Of a DNA stretch of 64,000 nucleotides, positions 55,631 through 64,000 are shown piece after piece. The DNA lies in the NCBI RefSeq assembly GCF_003313245.1, contig NZ_QJSD01000001.1:434001-498000 (forward strand). Reading direction: 5' to 3'. The notes beneath the pieces were generated by a model. It ran no database searches and was not told where the DNA came from. It saw only the letters and a program-made list of their open reading frames with translations. The position numbers and the translations under genes were made by a program. Origin of the DNA: Primorskyibacter marinus (GTDB lineage Bacteria; Pseudomonadota; Alphaproteobacteria; Rhodobacterales; Rhodobacteraceae). How positions within the stretch are numbered: position 1 is the stretch's first letter; every line of letters begins with the position of its first letter.

Positions 55631-55659
55631 TTGCGAAAGTCTGTTTCGATAGGTAGATG
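55631..55659 (+). promoter_or_regulatory. candidate promoter for the binding-protein/permease operon
   Basis: TTGCGA (55631-55636), a 17-bp spacer and TAGATG (55654-55659); an overlapping TTGATT at 55623 is an alternative -35. The leader would be about 100 nt. Confidence 0.35.
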
Positions 55660-55769
55660 AGGGATCGAAACCGATTGCAACGATTGGAAAAGCGGCAAAT
55701 GCGACCCGTCATGTTTTTTGCAACCGCACCGCGACATTCTCTCCAAAAAGTCCAAATCGGAGCTATGAA

Positions 55770-57473
55770 ATGACACTGAAAACCCTCCTTCTCGGTGCCG
55801 CGGCGACGACCGTTTTTGCGCCCATGGCCATGGCCGAGCGTGGCGCGGATGGCCATGTCGGGATCATATACTGGCAGGCACCGTCGATCCTGAATGCCTA
55901 TCTGTCGAACGGCACCAAGGACATCGAATCCGCATCACTGGTCAGTGAACCGATGGCGCGCTTTGATCCAACGGGGCAACTGGTTCCCTTTCTCGCGGAA
56001 ACTGTTCCCACGGTGGATAACGGCGGGGTCAGCGAAGATCTGATGTCGATCACATGGAAGCTGAAAGAAGGCCTACTATGGTCTGACGGAACGCCCGTCA
56101 CATCGGCGGACGTGCTCTTTAGCGCAGAATATTGCATGCATCCCGAAGGCGGTTGTTCGCAATTTGCCAAGTTCGACGGCATCAAGGATATCGAGGTACT
56201 GGACGAGCTGACCGTCAAGGTAAATTTCGAAGAACCCAAGCCCTACCCCTACACCGCCTTCATGGGCAACCAGTCGCCGATCATTCAGAAGGCGCAATTT
56301 GAAAACTGCATGGGTGCCAAGGCCCCGGAATGCACAGAGGAAAATTTTGCGCCCATTGGCACCGGCCCTTTCGTTGTCACCGATTTTCGGCCAAATGACG
56401 TTATCCAGATGAAGGCCAATCCCCACTACCGCGACCCCGACAAGCCGGCCTTTGCCACGCTGACCTTCAAAGGCGGCGGTGACGCCATGGCCGCAGGTCG
56501 GGCGGTTCTGGAAACCGGCGAATTCGACTATGCGTGGAACCTGCAACTGTCGCCAGACGTGCTGGCCAATATGGCGGACGGCGGAAAGGGCAAGCTGGTA
56601 TCGGCCTTCGGCACCTTGGTGGAACGGCTGGAAATGAACCTGACCGACCCCTCGCCTGACCTGGATCCGGATATACGCGCCACACGCGAGGCACCGCACC
56701 CGTTCCTGACGGATCAGGCGGTGCGCGAGGCGCTGTCGATGGCCATAGACCGTGATTTGCTGGTTGAGATCGGCTATGGTCAGGCTGGCCGGCCCACATG
56801 CAACCTGGTCCCCGGACCGGATATCTACGCATCTGACAACACTGGCTGTCTGGTTCAGGACATGGAGGGTGCCAAGGCCAAGCTGGACAAAGCCGGTTGG
56901 GTGGACAGCAATGGCGATGGCATCCGCGACAAGGACGGTGTCGAACTGTCGATCCTGTTCCAGACCTCGACCAATGCCGTGCGCCAGGATTTTCAGGCGC
57001 TGATCAAGCAGTGGTGGTCCGAGCTGGGTGTCGAGACAGAGCTGCGCAATATCGACGCCTCGGTTTTCTTCGGCGGCGATCCGGGCAGCCCGGACACGTT
57101 CCAGAAATTCTATGCCGACGTTGAAATGTACGCCAACAACTTCGACGGCACAGATCCGCAGGCCTTTCTGGCCAACTATCGCTGTGACAAGGAACCCCAG
57201 CCGGACAACCAATGGCAGGGCCAGAACATCAACCGCTATTGCGATCCCGAATACGATGCGTTGATCGACGAGCTGTCCAGAACGGCAGAAATCGCTAAAC
57301 GGTCGGAACTGGCCAAGAAGCTGAACGACATGCTGACCAAGGACACCTTCACCATCGTACCACTGGTCGACCGTGGCCGCGTGTCCGCGCATGCCAATGA
57401 CCTTGGCGGCGTGCGGCTCAATACATGGGATTCCGAGATCTGGAACGCTGCGGATTGGCACCGCATCAAGTGA
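55770..57473 (+). CDS. peptide/opine ABC transporter substrate-binding protein
   Basis: 567 residues with a Sec signal (cleavage after MAMA, about residue 22). SBP_bac_5 family: VSEPMARFDPTGQLVPFLAE, KEGLLWSDGTPVTSADVLFS, and IGTGPFVVTDFRPNDVIQMK. Periplasmic receptor for oligopeptides or related compounds. Calcium-like DSNGDGIRDKDG occurs near 380-391. The first gene of a rightward operon with two permeases, divergent from its ATPase and deacylase. Confidence 0.93.
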   Translation: MTLKTLLLGAAATTVFAPMAMAERGADGHVGIIYWQAPSILNAYLSNGTKDIESASLVSEPMARFDPTGQLVPFLAETVPTVDNGGVSEDLMSITWKLKEGLLWSDGTPVTSADVLFSAEYCMHPEGGCSQFAKFDGIKDIEVLDELTVKVNFEEPKPYPYTAFMGNQSPIIQKAQFENCMGAKAPECTEENFAPIGTGPFVVTDFRPNDVIQMKANPHYRDPDKPAFATLTFKGGGDAMAAGRAVLETGEFDYAWNLQLSPDVLANMADGGKGKLVSAFGTLVERLEMNLTDPSPDLDPDIRATREAPHPFLTDQAVREALSMAIDRDLLVEIGYGQAGRPTCNLVPGPDIYASDNTGCLVQDMEGAKAKLDKAGWVDSNGDGIRDKDGVELSILFQTSTNAVRQDFQALIKQWWSELGVETELRNIDASVFFGGDPGSPDTFQKFYADVEMYANNFDGTDPQAFLANYRCDKEPQPDNQWQGQNINRYCDPEYDALIDELSRTAEIAKRSELAKKLNDMLTKDTFTIVPLVDRGRVSAHANDLGGVRLNTWDSEIWNAADWHRIK

Positions 57474-57591
57474 CCTCATGCCTTGGGGCGGGCCATGTCC
57501 CGCCCCGTGACTGAACCGCTGCAAGCGCCCGAACATTGCGGCGCAAATCCAGTCAATCCGACAGCAAGACTGACCCGCAAAGGTGCCGTGC

Positions 57592-58599
57592 ATGCTGACC
57601 TTTACGATCCGACGACTGGTCCTGTCGATCCCGACGCTTTTGTTCATCAGCCTTGTGATTTTTCTTCTGCTGGAACTGGCACCGGGCGACCCCACGGCTG
57701 CGCAACCCCTGACAATCCCGCCCGAAGTCAGAGAGCGTCTGCGCGAAGCACTGGGCCTGGGCGAGCCGCTTCATGTGCGCTTTGTCAAATGGATCGTGCA
57801 ATTCTTCTGGATCGAACCGCAGGTCCTGCTTGACCACCTGTTCGGCACCAGCTTCGCGGAAGGCAAGCAGCGTCTGATCAGCTGGCAAACACGCTCGCCC
57901 ATCATGGACATTGTCGTCCAACGTCTGCCGCAAACGCTTTGGGTGGTGGGGCTAAGCTATGTCGTCGGGGTCTTGATCGCCCTGCCCATCGGCATCCTGT
58001 CCGCCTACCGACAATATTCGATCTTCGACCAGATCGGCACATTCGTGTCGATGCTTGGCTTTTCGGTGCCGACCTTCTTTACCGGCGTTCTGCTGATCGT
58101 GATCTTCTCGGTCCATCTGGGCTGGTTTCCGTCGATCTACGACACCACGCTGGTGGTCAATTCATGGGATAACTTCATGGCGCAATTGCGCCAGATGGTC
58201 ATGCCGGTCTTTGTGCTGGCGCTGTTCAATGCCGCGCAAATCAGCCGGTTCATGCGCGCCTCGATGCTGGACAACCTCAATCAGGACTATGTGCGCACGG
58301 CCCGCGCCAAGGGCCTGTCCGAACGGGTTGTCGTGCTGGTCCATGTGCTGCGCAACTCGATGATACCGGTGGTCACGGTGATCGCGCTTGGCGTGCCGCA
58401 GGTCTTTGGCGGCGCAATCATCACCGAACAGGTGTTCAAGGTGAACGGAATCGGGCAATTGCTGATCACCGCCATTCAGGCCAATGACCTGCCGATGGTG
58501 CAGACCCTGACCTTCATCTTTGCCGTGCTTATTGTGCTGTTCAACCTGATTGCGGATGTGCTTTACGGCGTGCTTGACCCGAGGATCCGCTATGACTGA
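57592..58599 (+). CDS. ABC transporter permease, DppB type
   Basis: 335 residues from ATG 57592 with AAAGGTG upstream; a GTG 9 bp earlier is possible. N-terminal helix (FTIRRLVLSIPTLLFISLVI) and the permease loop EAA-like segment RTARAKGLSERVVVLVHVLR. The C-terminal QANDLPMVQTLTFIFAVLIV is typical. It forms the membrane channel with the next gene, overlapping it by 8 bp. Confidence 0.94.
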   Translation: MLTFTIRRLVLSIPTLLFISLVIFLLLELAPGDPTAAQPLTIPPEVRERLREALGLGEPLHVRFVKWIVQFFWIEPQVLLDHLFGTSFAEGKQRLISWQTRSPIMDIVVQRLPQTLWVVGLSYVVGVLIALPIGILSAYRQYSIFDQIGTFVSMLGFSVPTFFTGVLLIVIFSVHLGWFPSIYDTTLVVNSWDNFMAQLRQMVMPVFVLALFNAAQISRFMRASMLDNLNQDYVRTARAKGLSERVVVLVHVLRNSMIPVVTVIALGVPQVFGGAIITEQVFKVNGIGQLLITAIQANDLPMVQTLTFIFAVLIVLFNLIADVLYGVLDPRIRYD

Positions 58600-59554
58600 G
58601 CCGACCCCCAAGGTCATCCCCGGCTCTGGCGGGGCAACCCCGGCGGGCGCGTTGACCGACCCGGTCCCTGTCACGCCGCCGCGCAGCCACTGGCGGGATG
58701 TCTGGGACCAGTTCAAGCGCCACAAGGGCGCTTTGCTGGGCGGGATCATTTTCCTGTTGATCGTGCTGGCCGTGTTTATCGGACCATTTTTCTGGTCGAT
58801 CGATGCCACCTATATCGACATACGCGCCCGCAATCAGGGCCCGAGCCTCGCCCATCCGTTCGGCACGGATCAGCTTGGCCGGGACACGATGGCGCGGATG
58901 ATGGCGGGCGGGCAAACCTCTGTCGCGGTGGGCATTACCGCAATGGCGCTGGCACTGGTGCTGGGCAGCTTCGTAGGCCTGATCGCGGGCTATTTTCGCA
59001 AACTCGACGGGCCACTCATGCGGCTGACGGACCTGTTCCTTGCCTTGCCCCTGCTGCCGCTCCTGTTGGTCATGGTGATGCTGTTTCGAGGCTCGCTCAA
59101 CCAGGCGTTCGGCCCCGAGACCGGCATCTTCATCCTGATCGTCGGTGCCATCGGTATCACCAGCTGGATGCCCACGGCCCGGATCGTGCGCGGCGATGTG
59201 CTGGCACTGAAAGAGCGCGAATTCGTACTGGCCGCGCGTTCGATCGGGACGACCAACACCAAGATGATCATCCGGCACATTCTGCCCAATGTGATGTCAC
59301 CGATCATGGTGTCCGCGACATTGGGCATTGCCAACGCGATCATCACCGAAAGCGCGCTGTCCTTTCTGGGGCTGGGCTTTCCGCCCGACTTCCCCACCTG
59401 GGGCCGGTTGCTGTTCGACGCGGTCGACTACCTCCAGCAATATCCAGAGCGGGTGATCTGGCCCGGCGTGGCCATCTCCTTGACGGTGCTGAGCGTGAAC
59501 TACCTTGGCGACGGGCTGCGCGATGCACTGGATCCGCGCATTCGGGGGCGTTAA
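58592..59554 (+). CDS. ABC transporter permease, DppC type
   Basis: 320 residues from ATG 58592, overlapping the dppB-type gene by 8 bp. Short polar N-terminus, then HPFGTDQLGRDTMARMMAGG, the EAA loop FVLAARSIGTTNTKMIIRHI and ITESALSFLGLGFPPDFPTW. Standard oligopeptide permease subunit. Last gene of the operon; no terminator with a T-run follows. Confidence 0.94.
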   Translation: MTEPTPKVIPGSGGATPAGALTDPVPVTPPRSHWRDVWDQFKRHKGALLGGIIFLLIVLAVFIGPFFWSIDATYIDIRARNQGPSLAHPFGTDQLGRDTMARMMAGGQTSVAVGITAMALALVLGSFVGLIAGYFRKLDGPLMRLTDLFLALPLLPLLLVMVMLFRGSLNQAFGPETGIFILIVGAIGITSWMPTARIVRGDVLALKEREFVLAARSIGTTNTKMIIRHILPNVMSPIMVSATLGIANAIITESALSFLGLGFPPDFPTWGRLLFDAVDYLQQYPERVIWPGVAISLTVLSVNYLGDGLRDALDPRIRGR

Positions 59555-59598
59555 GCGCGCCAACGTCAGAAAGGTCCTATTTCCCAAAGAAAGCGCCC

Positions 59599-59670
59599 GT
59601 TCCGGTTCGCGTGTTTCGTGCTGTTTGTCGGGCGTGAACGGCTTACCTAAGCTACGCGCCGAACCGGAAC
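59599..59670. repeat. 11-bp inverted repeats flanking the YeeE-gene promoter
   Basis: GTTCCGGTTCG (59599-59609) and CGAACCGGAAC (59660-59670) are exact complements 50 bp apart, bracketing a promoter candidate. A further GGAAC-CAT-GTTCC palindrome (59666-59678) shares the right arm. Bipartite operator with looping is one reading. Confidence 0.55.
59625..59653 (+). promoter_or_regulatory. candidate promoter of the YeeE-family gene
   Basis: TTGTCG (59625-59630), a 17-bp spacer and TAAGCT (59648-59653), lying entirely between the two arms of the 11-bp inverted repeat. Leader about 108 nt. Confidence 0.35.
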
Positions 59671-59767
59671 CATGTTCCAACGCGATGGGGTTGAGAGAGC
59701 AATTTCCGCTTGATTGCACCAGAAAAATAGCCCAGACGCGAACAGTTTTCCAATCAGGGGCCGCGCC

Positions 59768-60850
59768 ATGTTCGAATCCTTCGGCTTTGAAGAAACCACC
59801 GCGAAACAGGCCAGCGTCGTGCTGGCACTGGTCATTGGCTTGCTGTTCGGCGTCTTTGCCGAGCGCACGAAGTTCTGTTTTCGCCGCGGCCTTGTGGGCA
59901 CGGACCGGCGCGCCGCCCTTGGTGTCTGGCTGACCGCACTAGGCGTCGCCGTGATCGGCACGCAGCTCGCCGTGACCTACGGGTTGATCAGCTTTGAGGG
60001 ACACCGCTTCATGGCCGCCGATCTGCCATGGCTTGCCATCCTCGCGGGCGGCGTAATGTTCGGCGCGGGAATGGTTCTGACGCGCGGCTGTGTGTCCCGG
60101 CTGACGGTGCTGACCGGGTCGGGCAACCTGCGCGCCTTGCTGGTCCTGCTGGTCTTTGGCGTGGTCGCCCATGCGACGCTCAAGGGCGTTCTCGCGCCCG
60201 TCCGCACGACGCTTGGCGCGGTAACGCTGCCCTTGGGCGAAACTGTCAGCCTGGCGGCCCTGCCCGGTGGCGCAATGCTTTGGGCCGCCATTGTCGGTCT
60301 GGCAGCACTGGCGGTGGGCTTGCGGTCGGGAAACCGCGCGGGGACGCTGTTGATGGCCGCGCTGCTGGGTCTGCTTGTGCCCACCGCCTGGGTCGGCACC
60401 GGGTTCATCCTGCTGGACGAATTTGACCCGATCGCGATGGAAAGCCTGTCCTTCACCTCGCCCTCGGCTGACAGCCTGTTCTGGCTGGTCGCGTCGACCT
60501 CCATCCCGGCAGGGTTCGGCGTGGGCCTTCTGGGCGGCGTGTTGGCGGGCGCATTGGCGTCGTCGCTCGCCTTCCGCAGCTTCCGCTGGCAGAGTTTTGA
60601 AAGCGCCGCGCAGACCGGCCGCTACCTGACGGGTGCCGCACTGATGGGGGTGGGCGGGGTATTGGCAGGCGGCTGCACCGTGGGCGCGGGCCTGTCGGGC
60701 GTCCCGACACTGTCCTTCGCTGCGATCCTCGCGATCCTGTCGATTGCGGGCGGTGCGCTGGCGGTGAATGCCGCGCTGCGCGGCGTCAATTCATCCGGGC
60801 GCGTATCCGACGGATTGCCAACCACACCAACACAACAACCGGCAGAGTGA
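59768..60850 (+). CDS. YeeE/YedE (TsuA-like) sulfur-compound transporter
   Basis: 360 residues from ATG 59768 with AGGGGC upstream. About nine to ten membrane helices in two halves, each with a conserved Cys: RTKFCFRRG, TRGCVSRLTVL and LAGGCTVGAGLSG. This matches the YeeE/TsuA family, which moves thiosulfate through a chain of cysteines. Usually a small SirA-like partner is nearby; none is seen. Its 3' end overlaps the convergent DUF3422 gene by 65 bp. Confidence 0.88.
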   Translation: MFESFGFEETTAKQASVVLALVIGLLFGVFAERTKFCFRRGLVGTDRRAALGVWLTALGVAVIGTQLAVTYGLISFEGHRFMAADLPWLAILAGGVMFGAGMVLTRGCVSRLTVLTGSGNLRALLVLLVFGVVAHATLKGVLAPVRTTLGAVTLPLGETVSLAALPGGAMLWAAIVGLAALAVGLRSGNRAGTLLMAALLGLLVPTAWVGTGFILLDEFDPIAMESLSFTSPSADSLFWLVASTSIPAGFGVGLLGGVLAGALASSLAFRSFRWQSFESAAQTGRYLTGAALMGVGGVLAGGCTVGAGLSGVPTLSFAAILAILSIAGGALAVNAALRGVNSSGRVSDGLPTTPTQQPAE

Positions 60851-62102
60851 CCGCCGCCTGAAGCAACCCCTTGCTCAGCCCGACAAGCTCTGCCAGCGGG
60901 TAAAGCAGGTAGCCCGCCAGTGACACGGCGTAATAGCTGATCGCGACGACCGACAGGCCTTCGACAGTCTCTTGCAGGCGCAATTGCATATCGGCGCGCT
61001 TGTCCATGCTTTCCAGCAACCTCTGGTTCTGGGCAGAGCGTTCCACCTCGACCCGCGTGCGCAACAGATCACCGGCACGGATCGCCCGGTCGGCCATTGC
61101 CTCCAGCCGCCTTTCGCTGGATTTGACGGTGCGCATGGCCGGATCGAAGCGGCGCATCATGAATTCGGCAAAGGTCTGACGGCCACCGAAACGGTCTTCG
61201 CGCAGCACCTCGACGCGCTGACTGACAAGCGCTTCATAGGCACCGGTCGCGCCGAAGCGGAACGCGGATTGCGCCGACAGGGCTTCCAGCTCTGCCGAGA
61301 CGCGCAGCAGCCCGCCCAGCGTTGCCTCTGACGGATCGTCGCCAGAGGTCATCTGCACCATCAGCTTGGAAAGCTCTGCATCGATCACGCTCATCCGCGG
61401 CGCAAGTTCGCGCACCCGCGCAAAGCCCAGCATCGACATGGTCTTGTAGGTCTCGATCTCGCACAGGCGCTGCACCACGCGCCCCACCCGCCGCTCGCCG
61501 GTCTCTTCGCCCACAAAGGCCGCGAACCGGGAATGCCCGGCCGTGTCGATGCGAAAATCGCCCGCAATGACCACCTCGCCGTCCAGCACGTCACTGACGG
61601 CAAGGCTTTCCGGCACGAACCAGTCATTGACCTTCGCCGCCACGTCCTCGTCGGAAATGCGACGCTCCACCCGGATCATCGCCGAGACCATCCGGACGCC
61701 CGGCGCGGCTTTCAGCCAATCGTGGGGAAAGACGTCAAAGTCTGTGGGATCGAATGGCCGTTGCCCAAGCCCGGACAGGAACACCGTGTAGGTCACGAAC
61801 TCTGTATGGCTTTCCCATTTTATCGCGTGTTTGCCGATCTCACCCGAGAAATGCGTCGCCCCCGGCTGAGGATGCGCAGCACCGTGACGGTCCAGCAGAT
61901 CCGTCAGATGCGCCAGATCGGCGGCACGGTCCCGCGATGCCGCATCGGTCTGTCGTTTGACGGCCAGAAATACCGCGCGGCACGGCGTGGACAGGAACGG
62001 AAACGGTCGCGCGTGCAGCTCATTGGCCAAACGGTAACGCAAATCATGGTCGGATATGGGCATCAGAGAAGCGGGTCCAGTTCTTGTCATTTCCATCCGC
62101 AT
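60786..62102 (-). CDS. DUF3422 family membrane protein
   Basis: 438 residues. The N-terminal soluble part begins with DHDLRYRLANELHARPFPFL, diagnostic for DUF3422, and the C-terminus has two membrane helices (SVVAISYYAVSLAGYLLYPL and LLQAAVTLPVVVLVWLAI) then a basic end. Function unknown; the architecture resembles CorA-like or coiled-coil membrane proteins. ATG 62102 has no ribosome binding site; ATG at 62090 or 62063 is possible. A 7-bp hairpin lies just upstream. Confidence 0.88.
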   Translation of the reverse strand: MRMEMTRTGPASLMPISDHDLRYRLANELHARPFPFLSTPCRAVFLAVKRQTDAASRDRAADLAHLTDLLDRHGAAHPQPGATHFSGEIGKHAIKWESHTEFVTYTVFLSGLGQRPFDPTDFDVFPHDWLKAAPGVRMVSAMIRVERRISDEDVAAKVNDWFVPESLAVSDVLDGEVVIAGDFRIDTAGHSRFAAFVGEETGERRVGRVVQRLCEIETYKTMSMLGFARVRELAPRMSVIDAELSKLMVQMTSGDDPSEATLGGLLRVSAELEALSAQSAFRFGATGAYEALVSQRVEVLREDRFGGRQTFAEFMMRRFDPAMRTVKSSERRLEAMADRAIRAGDLLRTRVEVERSAQNQRLLESMDKRADMQLRLQETVEGLSVVAISYYAVSLAGYLLYPLAELVGLSKGLLQAAVTLPVVVLVWLAIRRIRARMN

Positions 62103-62105
62103 AGG

Positions 62106-62122
62106 CAGAGCGCATCGCTCTG
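62106..62122. repeat. 7-bp hairpin directly before the DUF3422 gene
   Basis: CAGAGCG (62106-62112), CAT, CGCTCTG (62116-62122): a perfect inverted repeat 4 bp from the ATG. In the mRNA it would occupy the ribosome binding site region. A weak promoter, TTGTAC-17-TTAATT, lies further upstream (62138-62166, minus strand). Confidence 0.4.
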
Positions 62123-62298
62123 TAAACAGGAATATTCAATTAATTCCATAAGTTAGATGAGTACAACTGCATACCAACTCGCACTAGACAGCATCAGCAA
62201 GATCGCATTCGGATGCTTTTCCAAGGGGATAGCGGCACAGCGCGATGCTGCGGGCGGTTCTGACCGGACTGCAAGGCAGTCCAACGCATCGCGGGTGC

Positions 62299-62655
62299 TC
62301 AGGCGGGTTGCCACAACTCCACCGGATTGCCTTCGGGGTCGTGGATGCGGGCAAATTGCCCGACCTCGGGGCTGTTCCATTCATCACGGGTTTCAACTTC
62401 GATGCCCGCGCGTTTGAGTTGCGCGATCATACCCTCCAGATCGTCGACGCGGTAATTCAGCATCCACTGCTGGCCAGAGCGGCTGAAATAATCGGTATCT
62501 GCCGGAAACGGCGCAAAAACGGTATAGCCTTCGCGCTGCTGCCAAGGCGCATCCGTCACCGGATCAACGCCAAGATGCTGGCTATACCATTGCGACAGCG
62601 CCGCGGGATCTTTTGCCCGGAAGAACACCCCGCCAATGCCGTTAACCTTGTGCAT
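62299..62655 (-). CDS. VOC (glyoxalase/bleomycin-resistance fold) protein
   Basis: 118 residues from ATG 62655 with GGGGAAGA upstream. It begins MHKVNGIGGVFFRAKDPAAL and ends IHDPEGNPVELWQPA, the metal-ligand Glu-containing end of the VOC fold. Typically a small metal-dependent enzyme or binding protein; substrate not inferable. Lies 79 bp after the secreted ABM-domain gene on the same strand. Confidence 0.88.
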   Translation of the reverse strand: MHKVNGIGGVFFRAKDPAALSQWYSQHLGVDPVTDAPWQQREGYTVFAPFPADTDYFSRSGQQWMLNYRVDDLEGMIAQLKRAGIEVETRDEWNSPEVGQFARIHDPEGNPVELWQPA

Positions 62656-62734
62656 GATCGTCTTCCCCAAAATATCATCTCAGCCATGAAACGCGCCGAT
62701 CCCGCCCAGTGTGGCCATCTGGATACCGCCGCCG

Positions 62735-63175
62735 TCAGCGCCGAAACCCACCGACGCGTTCGAAATAGACCGCGCCGAGCGGATCAAAGATCGCACGCAC
62801 AGCTTCGTTGGCAGGACCGTAGACAACCAGCCGCGTGGACGTGAACACATCCGAAAACCGTGCGCCGAAATTTGGACCAAAGCTTTGCATATGGGCGACG
62901 GCTGCGGCATTGTCAGCATAGCGATCCTGAAGATGCACCAAATCGCCCGAGCGTTGAAATTCGTAGCGAAGCGTTCCGTCCTCGGTCTGGGTCGAGGTGA
63001 TCATGTCGGCCATAAGTGCCTGGAACGCCTCCTCTTTCCCATCCTTGATTGTCACCTCGACAAGCAGCTGAATATCATCGGCGCTTTCGTCCGAATGGCC
63101 ATCTGCATGTGCCGCACCGGAAAGCACGAAGATCACGCCGACGGCAGATAGAAAACGATGGAAATATCGGGTCAT
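62735..63175 (-). CDS. secreted antibiotic-biosynthesis-monooxygenase (ABM) domain protein
   Basis: 146 residues with a signal peptide (cleavage after AHA, about residue 24). The ABM ferredoxin-like fold follows: QLLVEVTIKDGKEEAFQALM, DGTLRYEFQRSGDLVHLQDRY and HMQSFGPNFGARFSDVF. ABM proteins are usually cytosolic; a periplasmic one is uncommon. Perhaps it handles a quinone or aromatic compound outside the membrane. ATG 63175 retained for the signal peptide. Confidence 0.82.
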   Translation of the reverse strand: MTRYFHRFLSAVGVIFVLSGAAHADGHSDESADDIQLLVEVTIKDGKEEAFQALMADMITSTQTEDGTLRYEFQRSGDLVHLQDRYADNAAAVAHMQSFGPNFGARFSDVFTSTRLVVYGPANEAVRAIFDPLGAVYFERVGGFRR

Positions 63176-63306
63176 CTGTGGATCTCCAAAAATCTGGACG
63201 ACAGCAGCAGGGCTGTAAAGATACTATGCGACGGTGACCCCAGGTTAACATCATTGCGCATTTCCGGCAACGAAAGCTGCGTCGCAAGCGACGTCTGAAT
63301 GCAATA

Positions 63307-63332
63307 AGGCCCCGCTGATCAAAGCGGGGCCT
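63307..63332 (-). terminator. pntB terminator hairpin
   Basis: AGGCCCCGCT (63307-63316) and AGCGGGGCCT (63323-63332) form a perfect 10-bp stem with a 6-nt loop, 28 bp after the pntB stop. A short TATT follows on the minus strand rather than a full T-run. Confidence 0.65.
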
Positions 63333-63360
63333 CACGATGAAGGTTCAAAAAGGGGCGCGC

Positions 63361-64000
63361 TTAGCTGATCTTGGCCAGAAGCGCGTTCAGGCTGTCTTTG
63401 GCATCGCCGTAGAACATGCGCGTGTTGTCCTTGAAGAACAGCGGGTTCTCGATGCCGGAATAGCCGGTGCCCTGCCCGCGTTTGGAGACGAAGACCTGCT
63501 TGGCCTTCCAGCATTCCAGCACCGGCATGCCAGCGATGGGGCTGTTGGGATCGTCCTGTGCGGCCGGGTTCACGATGTCATTGGACCCGATCACGATGGC
63601 GACGTCCGTATCGGGGAAGTCGTCGTTAATCTCATCCATCTCCATCACGATGTCATAGGGCACTTTGGCTTCGGCCAGTAGCACGTTCATATGGCCTGGC
63701 AGACGGCCCGCAACGGGGTGAATGGCGAAACGCACGTTCTTGCCCTTTTCCCGCAGACGCTTGGTCAGTTCGGACACCGCTTGCTGGGCCTGTGCGACCG
63801 CCATCCCGTAGCCTGGGATGATGATGACGCTGTCGGCCTCGTCCAATGCGTTGGCCACACCATCCGCGTCAATCGCGATCTGCTCGCCCTCAACCGCCAT
63901 CTGCTCGCCCGCGGGGCCACCAAAGCCGCCCAGGATCACAGAGATGAACGACCGGTTCATCGCCTTGCACATGATATAGGACAGGATCGCACCGGATGAG
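63361..64000 (-). CDS. pntB: NAD(P) transhydrogenase subunit beta, 3' part (cut by window edge)
   Basis: The frame runs off the right edge, so only the C-terminal 212 or so residues are present. This is domain III, the NADP(H)-binding unit: [46 protein letters not shown] and [20 protein letters not shown]. With PntA it couples proton entry to hydride transfer from NADH to NADP+ at the inner membrane. The residues before the first Met (GAILSYI) show the frame is open to the edge. Confidence 0.95.
   Translation of the reverse strand, partial: SSGAILSYIMCKAMNRSFISVILGGFGGPAGEQMAVEGEQIAIDADGVANALDEADSVIIIPGYGMAVAQAQQAVSELTKRLREKGKNVRFAIHPVAGRLPGHMNVLLAEAKVPYDIVMEMDEINDDFPDTDVAIVIGSNDIVNPAAQDDPNSPIAGMPVLECWKAKQVFVSKRGQGTGYSGIENPLFFKDNTRMFYGDAKDSLNALLAKIS

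Noticed and set aside
62680-62740. Possible frameshift at the 3' end of the ABM-domain gene, because a second frame continues with Gly-rich sequence.
   Set aside because: The annotated C-terminus (YFERVGGFRR) ends in a way normal for the family, so no frameshift is needed.
1-64000. tRNA, rRNA, CRISPR arrays, insertion sequences and prophage genes.
   Set aside because: Scanned for T-loop-like GTTCGAATCC strings, regular short repeats, transposase motifs and phage genes; none convincing was found. The hit at 59771 is inside the sulfur-transporter gene.

Overview
The window is high-GC alphaproteobacterial chromosome, and gene content and order point to a Rhodobacterales (Roseobacter-group) bacterium. 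The strongest indicators are a complete 14-subunit complex I operon interrupted by small lipoprotein and membrane-protein genes of Rhodobacteraceae type (DUF5333, DUF5337). Others are a nuoE with a long helix-hairpin-helix C-terminal extension, the nuoN-birA-coaX-rnj order, and a tatABC-DUF815 cluster. No rRNA, tRNA, CRISPR array, insertion sequence or prophage was seen. Start codons were chosen from ribosome binding sites, overlaps and family length.

Layout. 1-8.4 kb holds tatABC with a DUF815 ATPase, a divergent WYL/HTH regulator, a lone Fe/polyamine-type ABC ATPase, an AlkC-type DNA glycosylase, an atypical short-chain dehydrogenase and prfC. 8.4-11.1 kb has two overlapping, related glycosyltransferases. 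11.4-16.3 kb has a DEAD-box helicase convergent with rnj, coaX and birA. 16.4-36.2 kb is the nuo operon, read leftward from a promoter near 36.2 kb in the order A-B-C-(57 aa)-(44 aa)-D-(lipoprotein)-(100 aa)-E-(338 aa)-DUF5337-F-(lipoprotein)-DUF5333-G-(lipoprotein)-H-I-DUF4259-CMD-J-(24 aa)-K-L-M-N. Many of these genes overlap by 1-4 bp. 36.5-41.6 kb is a leucine-degradation module (isovaleryl-CoA dehydrogenase and both methylcrotonyl-CoA carboxylase subunits) behind a promoter with a perfect palindrome at its start site.

41.6-52.2 kb holds a flavin-reductase-fold stress protein with creA, a membrane TIR protein, a DegT-type aminotransferase, gph, glmU-glmS, a lipoprotein, moaA and a glycosyltransferase-like gene. 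52.5-59.6 kb is a divergent peptide/opine-type ABC transporter linked to an ArgE/M20 deacylase. 59.8-64 kb has a YeeE/TsuA-type sulfur transporter, a DUF3422 membrane protein, a VOC protein, a secreted ABM-domain protein and the 3' part of pntB, which is cut by the window edge.

The most interesting locus is 42746-44326. One 526-residue protein appears to join a macro-domain-like N-terminus, four membrane helices and a C-terminal TIR domain that keeps the catalytic glutamate position. This looks like the sensor, membrane effector and signal-making enzyme of a type II Thoeris-like defence system on one chain. Other leads are the many small coupled ORFs inside the nuo operon, a G-quadruplex motif forming the loop of a 17-bp perfect hairpin at 38578-38626, and several genes that look leaderless.
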